Assembly (NCBI GenBank): GCA_910585215.1
Contig: CAJUDQ010000041.1
Coordinates: 1 to 29,731 of the forward strand
DNA: 29,731 bases
Origin: an uncultured Lachnospiraceae bacterium
GTDB taxonomy: Bacteria > Bacillota > Clostridia > Lachnospirales > Lachnospiraceae
Reading direction: 5' to 3'
The notes beneath the pieces are model-generated. The model did no database searches. It was given only the letters and a program-made list of their open reading frames with translations, and was not told where the DNA came from. The stretch's first letter is position 1. Each line of letters begins with the position of its first letter. A program made the position numbers and the translations under genes. Positions 23,823 to 29,731 of the stretch are shown in pieces.

Positions 23823-24845
23823 ATGGAAGATACAAAAAAACATAATCAGACTATAGCTTTCAAAGTATTGACAGTGAGCTGTGTGTTTATTCTTTTTGTT
23901 GTATCTCTGTCAGGCTGTAAAAAGTCAGAGCAGAATCAAACATCAGAACAGAAATCAACTCATTCTGAAACAGCAGAAGAGACTTCAGACAGCTCTTCTC
24001 AGGAAACGACTTTATCAGAAAAAACGGAAACAACTTCTCAGGAGCAGATATCTTCGGAAACAATTACCGAAACATCAGAACAGACAGTTACTTCTGACTC
24101 GTCTGTTGAGTCTGTACCAGAACCAGAACAGGAACCAACTACTACTTTGGCATTTTATGTTACGGATATGAGTATGACCTGTTATGCTATTCAGGATGTG
24201 AATGTGAGGGTAGGACCTTCTACAAATTATGAACGGACAGGAAGCTTGTCAGCCGGACAGGAGGTTACAGTCACCGGACAGGCCGATACAGGCTGGTATC
24301 GTATTTCTTATAACGGAGGCGAAGCGTATGTCAGTAACAGTTATTTGACATCTGACCCGCCTGTACCTTCAGAACCTTCTACTACCGAGATTTTGTCACA
24401 GGAAAACAGTAGTCCTTCAACGCCTGATAAGCCACCTGTACAGCCGCAGCCATCAGATTCCAGAGAAGGAAAAAGAGAGCAGGCAAGAGCAGTTGCACAG
24501 CAAATAGCAGATTCTATTCGTTCAGACCCCGGAATGCAAACGGATTTAGACAAAGTTGGAGCTGCTGCATATATTGTCAGTACTTATTGTTCAAATGCTG
24601 TATATACTATGGAGGGTGAAAATTACAGTGAAGCATACGGAGTATTTATAGCAGGAGAATTTTCATGTGCCGGTGCGACAAGAGCGCTTGGAATGGTATT
24701 AAGCTGTATGGGGTATGAATGGGAGCATGTAAATGAAAATCAGTGGACACATCAATGGTGTCGGGTAACTATGGATGGGCAGGCTGGATGGGCTGACGGT
24801 CAAATCGGATATGCCGGTTATGGGCGGCATTTTGTGGAAAATTAG
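23823..24845 (+). CDS. Lipoprotein with SH3 domain and transglutaminase-like domain
   Basis: The 340-residue protein has a signal peptide ending in the lipobox LSGC with Cys32 as lipidation site. A Ser/Thr/Glu-rich linker (about residues 33-107) suggests it spans the cell wall. A bacterial SH3 domain follows (about 118-182: VNVRVGPSTNYERTGSL, GWYRISYNGGEAYVSNSYL), then a Pro/Ser linker, then a C-terminal domain with a transglutaminase-like triad: Cys282 in EFSCAGATRAL, His310 in WTHQWCRV and Asp325 in WADGQIG. Such proteins are anchored outside the membrane and are thought to act on peptides or peptidoglycan, or to bind them. GGAGG 12 nt upstream is the ribosome site. It is preceded by its own promoter. 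Domains are fairly clear; the reaction is unknown. Confidence 0.8.
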   Translation: MEDTKKHNQTIAFKVLTVSCVFILFVVSLSGCKKSEQNQTSEQKSTHSETAEETSDSSSQETTLSEKTETTSQEQISSETITETSEQTVTSDSSVESVPEPEQEPTTTLAFYVTDMSMTCYAIQDVNVRVGPSTNYERTGSLSAGQEVTVTGQADTGWYRISYNGGEAYVSNSYLTSDPPVPSEPSTTEILSQENSSPSTPDKPPVQPQPSDSREGKREQARAVAQQIADSIRSDPGMQTDLDKVGAAAYIVSTYCSNAVYTMEGENYSEAYGVFIAGEFSCAGATRALGMVLSCMGYEWEHVNENQWTHQWCRVTMDGQAGWADGQIGYAGYGRHFVEN

Positions 24846-24880
24846 AACAGAAAGCTATCATACAGACAGGAAATAAATTT

Positions 24881-25423
24881 ATGTCAATGGGAATTCTTAT
24901 ATGCGGATTGAATGGTGTGGGGAAAAGTACACTGGGAAAAGCTCTTGCAGAGAAATTAAATTTTTATTTCATAGACAATGAAGATTTATATTTTCCAAAG
25001 ACAGATTCTCATTATCTGTATGCTTCCCCACGTACACGAGAAGAGGTTGAGAGGCTTCTGTTCAGCGAAATAAAAGCACATGAAGATTTTGTGTTTGCTT
25101 CAGTAAAAGGTGATTATGGGAAGACTGTTTTATCACTTTTTCAATATGCCATATTGATTGAGGTTCCAAGAGAAATTCGAATAGAACGAGTGCAAAGCCG
25201 TTCTTTTCAAAAATTCGGAAATAGAATGTTGTCAGGCGGCGATTTATATGAACAGGAAGAACGCTTTTTTGAGTTTGTGAAATCCAGAGCAGAGAATACA
25301 GTTGAAGAATGGATACAGTCTTTAAACTGTCCGGTGATACGAATAGATGGAACAAAGCCTGTTGAAGAAAATGTAAATCTTATTATGATACAATTGAATA
25401 AAGGGGCTGTTGCAAAAAGATGA
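24881..25423 (+). CDS. P-loop kinase-like protein (AAA/shikimate kinase-like fold), function unknown
   Basis: This 180-residue protein opens with GILICGLNGVGKSTLGKAL, a Walker A motif, followed by AEKLNFYFIDNEDLYF, the layout of shikimate-, gluconate- and nucleotide-kinase-type P-loop proteins. IEVPREIRIERVQSR resembles the later arginine-bearing lid and base-binding part. Such small stand-alone kinases in clostridia are usually annotated only as AAA family ATPase. It lies 35 nt after the lipoprotein gene on the same strand and is followed by a terminator, so the two may share a transcript. The substrate cannot be deduced. The start at 24881 (MSMG) could also be the ATG two codons later. Confidence 0.78.
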   Translation: MSMGILICGLNGVGKSTLGKALAEKLNFYFIDNEDLYFPKTDSHYLYASPRTREEVERLLFSEIKAHEDFVFASVKGDYGKTVLSLFQYAILIEVPREIRIERVQSRSFQKFGNRMLSGGDLYEQEERFFEFVKSRAENTVEEWIQSLNCPVIRIDGTKPVEENVNLIMIQLNKGAVAKR

Positions 25424-25435
25424 GCAATCATCTAT

Positions 25436-25460
25436 GGAGCAATAGCTCCTTTTTGTTTCT
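25436..25460 (+). terminator. Intrinsic terminator after the P-loop gene
   Basis: GGAGC (25436-25440), loop AATA and GCTCC (25445-25449) are followed by TTTTTGTTTCT. The stem is short but GC-rich and the U-run is good. Confidence 0.7.
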
Positions 25461-25482
25461 AAAACCAGAAGGAGGAAGTGTT

Positions 25483-25511
25483 GCAAAACCATCTGTTTTT
25501 GATGATTTTGC
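25483..25511. other. Inverted repeat between convergent genes
   Basis: GCAAAACCATC (25483-25493) and GATGATTTTGC (25501-25511) pair at 10 of 11 positions around a 7-nt loop. Neither side has a strong U-run. It may help end or stabilise transcripts from the convergent genes. Confidence 0.4.
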
Positions 25512-25572
25512 GACTTTCCTCTCCCTTTATCAAACAAGGTCTAATGGGTTTGTAAATGCATGTTTTTCTCTC

Positions 25573-26043
25573 TTATAAAAATTGTTCTTTTACATATTTA
25601 GATAACATATCCTTGCTCAGAAACGGTGCAATCGGACTAATTGCTGCTATTTCATCCCTTTGGACGGCTTTTTGAGCGAGATTGTCAAGATAGTCTCTTT
25701 TTAAAAATGGAGCAATTGATTCGAAATGACAAAGTCCGTGGCTTTCATATTCTTTTTCTGCGATTTTTTCAAGTTGTTCTTTCGGAACAAATGGAGCAAT
25801 TTCCCCCAAATTGCTGTAGTTATCTTCTTTTGTTGCTTTTTGAGCAAGCTGATTTACAACATTGTGGCTGATAAATGGCAGTAAATCTACCACTTTACGA
25901 AGATTGCTAATCTGTGTTTTTTTTAAGATGATATTTACTTGTTCCGGCTTTAATATCGGTGCAACATCGATAATCTGTTCCGGCGTAGTTGAGTTGTTAT
26001 CAAGATATTCTTCCATATTATTGCTTGTGATAGCATAATTCAC
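25573..26043 (-). CDS. Repeat protein with IAPFL-type helical repeats, function unknown
   Basis: This 156-residue product on the minus strand consists of four to five tandem units of about 28-30 residues. Recognisable repeat cores are VDLLPFISHNVVNQLAQKA, GEIAPFVPKEQLEKIAEKE, ESIAPFLKRDYLDNLAQKA and SPIAPFLSKDMLSKYVKE, giving a consensus I-A-P-F-L-x4-L-x2-L-A-x-K-A. The pattern suggests an all-helical HEAT/armadillo-like scaffold for protein binding. The listed start is GTG 26043; an ATG nine codons later (26016) is possible, and neither has a clear ribosome site. It is convergent with the P-loop gene and divergent from the SUKH-like gene. I do not recognise a named family; it could also be the remnant of a longer repeat protein. 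Confidence 0.65.
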   Translation of the reverse strand: MNYAITSNNMEEYLDNNSTTPEQIIDVAPILKPEQVNIILKKTQISNLRKVVDLLPFISHNVVNQLAQKATKEDNYSNLGEIAPFVPKEQLEKIAEKEYESHGLCHFESIAPFLKRDYLDNLAQKAVQRDEIAAISPIAPFLSKDMLSKYVKEQFL

Positions 26044-26333
26044 AGCTTGAACAGCTTATATAATAGGATTTATTATTAAATTATAGAATATTTGAGAAAA
26101 TTTTATTTGACCACATTGTAGCATAGAATTATAAATTTTTCTACGATTTTGCGGTAATGAGTAAAAGGTGAAGATAGTTGCATATGTATTTGATATTGTC
26201 TGATTGCTGTCAAAATCCCAGTTGAACTATAAAAAAATAATTGAAAATCCGGCGGATTTATGATATGTTTAAGAAAATAAAACAGTATTTATATACATTA
26301 ATGAAATCGTTTTACAAGGAAAGGATGATATTT
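26044..26333. other. Divergent intergenic region, AT-rich
   Basis: This 290-bp gap lies between the minus-strand repeat protein and the SUKH-like gene. The plus strand has a weak TTGCTG (26204-26209), 18 nt, TATAAA (26228-26233). The minus strand has TATAAT-like boxes near 26080-26090 and a TGCTACAAT near 26117-26125. An in-frame extension of the next gene (from ATG 26241) lacks a ribosome site. No other gene or RNA was recognised. Confidence 0.4.
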
Positions 26334-26987
26334 ATGGAAGAAAAATTTAATGAGATATTACAGTTATTTTGTATAGAAAATCCAGAAGGTTATTCTGTGA
26401 AAGATATGGAAAAAATAAAACAGACAGTCGGTGAGCTGCCGGAGGTTTTGGAGAAATTTTATTTAAAATGTGGAAACACAACTGATTTGAGATATTTACA
26501 GGATAATTTGATTTTTCCTAATGAATATCCATATATGAAAGATTGGGAATACATCATATTTTTTGATGAAAATCAGGGAGTATGTCAGGCGGGGATTAAA
26601 AAGACAGATGTTAAAATGTCAGACCCACCGGTATATGTATCTATGGATGGTAAAGCATGGGTGAAATCTTCAGATAAGGTTTCAGATTTTCTGGTTGCAA
26701 TGTATGGATATCAGGCAAGTATTTGTCTGGAATATTCCCCGGAGGAATTTTACTGGATTACAAAAGAGGAAAAGGATAAGGTGGAACAGCTTTTTACCAA
26801 AAGAAAAGAAGAAATGAAAAGATGGATGAATTGCAGTATAACTCTGTATGGGGATAATTGTCATGGGCGTATTGCACTTATGCATCCGGAGGGGGAAGAT
26901 GATATTCAGATGAATTATGCGGCTAATACAAAAGAGGAATATGAAAGAATGGCAAAGCTTTTGAAGGGAATTGGGGAGCCGATATAA
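26334..26987 (+). CDS. SUKH (SMI1/KNR4)-like protein
   Basis: From ATG 26334 the protein has 217 residues. YSVKDMEKIKQTVGELPEVLEKFYLKCGN, read as an N-terminal helix followed by the P-x2-L-x2-F-Y-x3-G core, is typical of the SMI1/KNR4 SUKH fold, and WEYIIFFDENQGVCQAGI plus PPVYVSMDGKAWVKSSDKVSDFLVAM match the following sheet. SUKH proteins are often immunity proteins to secreted nuclease or deaminase toxins, but many lone copies have no known partner and no toxin gene is visible here. I chose this ATG because AAGGA at 26321-26325 lies 8 nt upstream; the longer frame from 26241 would add 31 basic residues without a ribosome site. Confidence 0.75.
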   Translation: MEEKFNEILQLFCIENPEGYSVKDMEKIKQTVGELPEVLEKFYLKCGNTTDLRYLQDNLIFPNEYPYMKDWEYIIFFDENQGVCQAGIKKTDVKMSDPPVYVSMDGKAWVKSSDKVSDFLVAMYGYQASICLEYSPEEFYWITKEEKDKVEQLFTKRKEEMKRWMNCSITLYGDNCHGRIALMHPEGEDDIQMNYAANTKEEYERMAKLLKGIGEPI

Positions 26988-27052
26988 AAATAATTTTGAG
27001 ATTATTTGGAGTAATATGAAAGAACTTTATGAGAAATTTAAGAGAAAATGAT

Positions 27053-27574
27053 ATGGAAGAGAGAATTGAAACAGAGGATTTAATTTTAAGCAAAGGTAAA
27101 TATGATGACTGGAAAGATATATTTGAAAATCTGTGGCGTCATGAAGAAAGTGCTAAATATATGCTGTGGACCACAGTAAAAACAGAAGAAAAGGCAAAAG
27201 AAAAAATGAGAAAAGTAATTGAGTGGCAAAAAAATCATTTGGAATATTTTATTTATGAGAAAAAAAGCGGAAAGGCTATTGGTTTTGCAGGAATAGAAGA
27301 AATAGAAAAGGGAGTCTATGAAGATACTGGAATAGCAATTGGATTAAAATTTATCGGGCAGGGATATGGAAAACAGGTATTAATGGCACTTGTAAATCAT
27401 TGTTTTCAAATAAAAGGAGCTGAAAAATTTGTTTGTTCCTGCCGTTCAGAAAATACTGCTTCAAAAAGAATGCAGCTTTCATGCGGATTTCTATACTCTC
27501 ATTCAGAAAAGCGGATAGATAAAAGAAATGGAATGGAATACATATTGGAATTTTATCAATTACTAAAAAAGTAA
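27053..27574 (+). CDS. GNAT family N-acetyltransferase (RimJ/RimL-like)
   Basis: This 173-residue protein (from ATG 27053) begins EERIETEDLILSK, the usual start of RimJ/RimL-type GNAT enzymes, with central strands KAIGFAGIEEIEKGVYEDTGIAIG and the acetyl-CoA-binding Q/R-x2-G-x-G/A motif as FIGQGYGKQVLMALVNHCF, then ENTASKRMQLSCGF. It moves an acetyl group from acetyl-CoA to an amine; the acceptor may be a protein terminus or small molecule. An in-frame ATG at 27029 would add eight residues; I prefer 27053 because the family N-terminus then fits. It follows the SUKH-like gene by 65 nt and may share its transcript. Confidence 0.82.
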   Translation: MEERIETEDLILSKGKYDDWKDIFENLWRHEESAKYMLWTTVKTEEKAKEKMRKVIEWQKNHLEYFIYEKKSGKAIGFAGIEEIEKGVYEDTGIAIGLKFIGQGYGKQVLMALVNHCFQIKGAEKFVCSCRSENTASKRMQLSCGFLYSHSEKRIDKRNGMEYILEFYQLLKK

Positions 27575-27581
27575 AAATAAA

Positions 27582-27610
27582 TTGACATTCTGATACTTCT
27601 TTTTTATAAT
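27582..27610 (+). promoter_or_regulatory. Consensus sigma-A promoter of guaA
   Basis: TTGACA at 27582-27587, a 17-nt spacer and TATAAT at 27605-27610: a perfect consensus promoter. It lies about 250 nt before the guaA start, implying a leader RNA of roughly 240 nt. Confidence 0.88.
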
Positions 27611-27617
27611 TTATGTG

Positions 27618-27682
27618 TGCAGATATAGAAAATTAGATAAAATTTTTATGGATTGCGTATATTATATATCTGTATTTTTATT
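27618..27682 (+). other. Leader stem-loop with U-rich tail, possible attenuator
   Basis: CAGATATA (27620-27627) pairs with TATATCTG (27665-27672), extended by wobble pairs outside, and is followed by TATTTTTATT. It begins right at the predicted transcription start. The long AT-rich stem with a U-run could act as a conditional terminator for guaA. I saw no match to the purine riboswitch core. Confidence 0.45.
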
Positions 27683-27732
27683 ATAATTTACAAATTGTAA
27701 TAAACAGAGTAAAAAGTACTATAAAAAACTGG

Positions 27733-27838
27733 AATATTATTAAGAAAACCAAATGTTACAACGAAACTAAGCTGCAGGAAATTCAATATTATAAGGAAGT
27801 TGAATATTGCAGATAAACTGAATATTACAATAAAAAAT
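27733..27838 (+). repeat. Degenerate 18-nt direct repeats in the guaA leader
   Basis: AATATT recurs at 27785, 27803 and 27821, exactly 18 nt apart, each followed by a similar A-rich stretch (ATAAGGAAGTTG, GCAGATAAACTG, ACAATAAAAAAT). More diverged copies begin at 27733 and 27752. The units run up to the guaA ribosome site. Neighbouring copies can also fold on each other (CTGC with GCAG, AATATT with AATATT). Confidence 0.6.
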
Positions 27839-27860
27839 GTAAAAGAAAAAGGAGAAAAGC

Positions 27861-29399
27861 ATGAAAGAGGAGTTGATTATTGTCCTTGATTTTGGCGGTC
27901 AATATAATCAGTTAATAGCAAGAAGAGTCAGAGAATGTAATGTGTATTGTGAAGTACATCCTTACAATATAAGTCTGGAAAACATAAAAGAAATGAATCC
28001 AAAGGGTATTATTTTTACTGGTGGGCCAAACAGTGTATATGCCGAAGAATCTCCAAGATGTTCAAAGGAGATTTTTGAGCTTGGGATTCCTATTTTGGGG
28101 ATTTGCTATGGTTCACAGCTTATATCATATATTTTGAGAGGAGAGGTTTCTGCTGCTCCTGTAAGTGAGTATGGAAAGACTGAGGTGGAGATTGATACAT
28201 CTTCGGATTTATTTGGTAATGTATCAACAAAGACTGTTTGCTGGATGAGCCATACAGATTATATATCAAAAGTACCAGAAGGCTTTCGTATTACAGCACA
28301 TACGCCTGTATGTCCTGTGGCGGCTATGGAGAATCCGGAAAAACAGCTGTATGCCACACAGTTTCATCCTGAGGTTATGCACACGCAGGAAGGAATGAAA
28401 ATGCTTTCAAATTTTGTGTATCAGGTGTGTAAATGTCAGGGAACATGGAAGATGGCGTCTTTTGTAGAAAGTACTATAAAGGAATTGCGAGAAAGAATTG
28501 GCAGTGGAAAGGTGCTATGTGCGCTGTCTGGCGGAGTAGATTCTTCTGTAGCGGCAGTGTTATTGTCAAAGGCAGTTGGAAAACAATTGACCTGCGTATT
28601 TGTGGACCATGGACTGTTGCGTAAAAATGAAGGGGATGAGGTGGAAGCGGTTTTTGGGCCAGAGGGACCTTATGAGCTGAATTTTATACGGGTAAATGCA
28701 CAGGAGCGTTATTATAAAAAACTTGCGGGGGTTACTGAGCCAGAAGCTAAGAGGAAAATTATTGGTGAGGAATTTATCAGAGTTTTTGAAGAGGAAGCAA
28801 AGAAAATAGGGGCAGTGGATTATCTGGTACAGGGAACGATTTATCCTGATGTGATTGAGTCAGGATTGGGGAAATCCGCGGTGATTAAGAGTCATCACAA
28901 TGTCGGAGGACTACCGGAATGTGTTGATTTTAAGGAGATTGTGGAACCTTTGCGGCTGTTGTTTAAAGATGAGGTGAGAAATGCTGGAAGAGAGCTCGGG
29001 ATTCCGGAATATCTAGTGAGCCGTCAACCGTTTCCGGGACCAGGACTTGGGATTCGGATTATCGGAGAGGTGACTGCCGAGAAAGTGAAAATGGTACAAG
29101 AGGCAGATTATATTTACAGAGAAGAGATTGCCAAGGCAGGAATTGAAGGATTAGGGCAGTATTTTGCAGCATTGACAAATATGAGAAGTGTGGGAGTAAT
29201 GGGAGATGAGAGGACTTATGATTATGCAATAGCGCTGAGAGCAGTGAATACGTCAGACTTTATGACAGCAGAGGCGTCGGAGATTCCGTTTGAAGTATTG
29301 AATCGGGTAATGACAAGGGTGATTAATGAGGTGAAAGGGGTTAATCGAGTGATGTATGATTTGACGAGTAAGCCACCAGGAACAATTGAGTTCGAGTGA
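27861..29399 (+). CDS. guaA: GuaA, glutamine-hydrolysing GMP synthase
   Basis: The 512-residue enzyme makes GMP from XMP, ATP and glutamine. The N-terminal glutaminase domain (about 1-195) has GICYGSQLISY with the catalytic Cys and QFHPEVMHT with the His-x-Glu pair. The ATP pyrophosphatase domain has the P-loop ALSGGVDSSVAAVLL, and the dimerisation domain has QPFPGPGLGIRI and the family ending KPPGTIEFE. GGAG 8 nt before the ATG is the ribosome site. It has its own consensus promoter and a long structured leader. Its last codons are intact even though the sequence changes character just downstream, as expected if an element inserted at the gene end and restored it. Confidence 0.97.
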   Translation: MKEELIIVLDFGGQYNQLIARRVRECNVYCEVHPYNISLENIKEMNPKGIIFTGGPNSVYAEESPRCSKEIFELGIPILGICYGSQLISYILRGEVSAAPVSEYGKTEVEIDTSSDLFGNVSTKTVCWMSHTDYISKVPEGFRITAHTPVCPVAAMENPEKQLYATQFHPEVMHTQEGMKMLSNFVYQVCKCQGTWKMASFVESTIKELRERIGSGKVLCALSGGVDSSVAAVLLSKAVGKQLTCVFVDHGLLRKNEGDEVEAVFGPEGPYELNFIRVNAQERYYKKLAGVTEPEAKRKIIGEEFIRVFEEEAKKIGAVDYLVQGTIYPDVIESGLGKSAVIKSHHNVGGLPECVDFKEIVEPLRLLFKDEVRNAGRELGIPEYLVSRQPFPGPGLGIRIIGEVTAEKVKMVQEADYIYREEIAKAGIEGLGQYFAALTNMRSVGVMGDERTYDYAIALRAVNTSDFMTAEASEIPFEVLNRVMTRVINEVKGVNRVMYDLTSKPPGTIEFE

Positions 29400-29523
29400 T
29401 GAAATGGACTTTAGAAAGCTAGTATTTATGCGGTTTCCAAACAAATTTGTTTAGACGCTGGCAACGATTTGGCAACATTTTTAACATCACGCAATAAATA
29501 ATTACACCAATGGCATAAAGAAA
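29400..29523. other. Gap past guaA with palindrome and direct repeat
   Basis: This 124-bp stretch holds a 14-bp perfect palindrome AAACAAATTTGTTT (29439-29452) and a direct repeat TGGCAAC at 29459-29465 and 29470-29476, 11 bp apart. No gene was recognised. Short direct repeats of this kind near the end of an integrated element can be integrase arm-type or excisionase sites. Confidence 0.4.
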
Positions 29524-29573
29524 ACCTTGCTGATTTTCAGATATGGAAACTGAATATCGGCAAGGTCTTTTTA
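29524..29573. terminator. Bidirectional terminator at the guaA/element boundary
   Basis: ACCTTGCTGAT (29524-29534) pairs with ATCGGCAAGGT (29556-29566) with one G-U pair, with an inner TTCAG/CTGAA helix. CTTTTTAT follows on the plus strand, and AAAGAAAA precedes the stem so the minus-strand transcript also gets a U-run. It can end the minus-strand frame that stops at 29577. Confidence 0.8.
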
Positions 29574-29576
29574 TGC

Positions 29577-29731
29577 TTATTTCTGTTTTTTCTTTTTCGC
29601 TGTTTTCTTTTCTTCTTTCTCGATTTTCTGAAATTCCTCCATAAGCATATCACTGACCGCCTGTGAGGGGACTTTCGCCCAATGCTTTGAAGTGTCCAGT
29701 TCGGGGTACTTGTACCGCCACTGGTCGTATT
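29577..29731 (-). CDS. C-terminal end of a lysine-rich protein, probably from an integrated element (partial)
   Basis: A minus-strand frame enters from the right edge and stops at TAA (29577-29579). About 51 residues are visible, beginning YDQWRYKYPELDTSKHWA, then VPSQAVSDMLMEEF and a tail rich in Lys and Glu ending KKKKQK. The first two-thirds is clearly more GC-rich than anything nearby, and the reading frame is open throughout, unlike the other frames. I do not recognise the family with confidence; the style is like proteins of clostridial conjugative elements, which is only an impression. The terminator next to its stop codon supports a real gene end. Confidence 0.55.
   Translation of the reverse strand, partial: YDQWRYKYPELDTSKHWAKVPSQAVSDMLMEEFQKIEKEEKKTAKKKKQK

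Noticed and set aside
27016..27051. 11-codon frame just ahead of the GNAT gene
   Set aside because: It is very short with a cramped ribosome site, and no evidence supports translation.
27733..27838. CRISPR array
   Set aside because: The 18-nt units are contiguous and degenerate, with no spacers and no cas genes nearby.
27611..27860. Purine (guanine) riboswitch upstream of guaA
   Set aside because: The conserved three-way-junction core sequences could not be found in the leader.

Overview
The window looks like chromosomal DNA from a low-GC, anaerobic Firmicute, most likely a gut Lachnospiraceae. The evidence is the very AT-rich coding, strong AGGAGG-type ribosome sites, the gene order hemW-hrcA-grpE-dnaK-dnaJ under a perfect CIRCE operator, rubrerythrin-type oxygen defence next to a PerR-like regulator, and a Wzx/Wzy-type polysaccharide locus headed by a tyrosine recombinase. 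No tRNA, rRNA, CRISPR array or insertion sequence was recognised.

Region 1 (about 1-9570) is a surface-polysaccharide (EPS/capsule) operon, all on the + strand. It opens with a tyrosine-recombinase family protein that has inverted repeats on both sides and an apparent loss of the first catalytic arginine. Then follow a PssD/PssE (Alg14/Alg13-like) split glycosyltransferase, a TupA-like ATP-grasp protein, a GT4 glycosyltransferase, a Wzy-like polymerase, a shortened CysE-like acetyltransferase, a second GT4, a second hexapeptide acetyltransferase and a Wzx flippase. No priming sugar-phosphate transferase or chain-length regulator is present, so these must lie elsewhere.

Region 2 (9594-13958) is a phosphocholine-decoration module continuing the operon: a winged-helix/LicC/LicA fusion (cytidylyltransferase plus choline kinase), a 34-residue membrane protein, an SSS-family sodium symporter and LicD. 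I infer that choline is imported, phosphorylated, activated to CDP-choline and transferred to the glycan by LicD. The module ends at a hairpin terminator.

Region 3 (14100-20890) is conserved core: hemW behind its own promoter and a curious early terminator, then hrcA-grpE-dnaK-dnaJ with a sigma-A-type promoter, CIRCE, a hairpin between dnaK and dnaJ, and a strong terminator.

Region 4 (20900-23670) is an oxidative-stress pair: a PerR-like regulator with a large palindrome over its own -10 box, and a 713-residue rubredoxin/FMN-glutamate-synthase-like/rubrerythrin fusion that has a near-perfect internal ribosome site and start codon before its rubrerythrin part.

Region 5 (23740-27580) is accessory: an SH3/transglutaminase-like lipoprotein, a P-loop kinase-like protein, a convergent repeat protein built on an IAPFL motif, a SUKH-like protein and a GNAT acetyltransferase.

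Region 6 (27580-29731) is guaA behind a consensus promoter and a structured leader with 18-nt repeats. Just past guaA the sequence changes: a bidirectional terminator is followed by the end of a higher-GC lysine-rich reading frame on the opposite strand. This resembles the edge of an integrated element at the guaA 3' end, a known integration hotspot.
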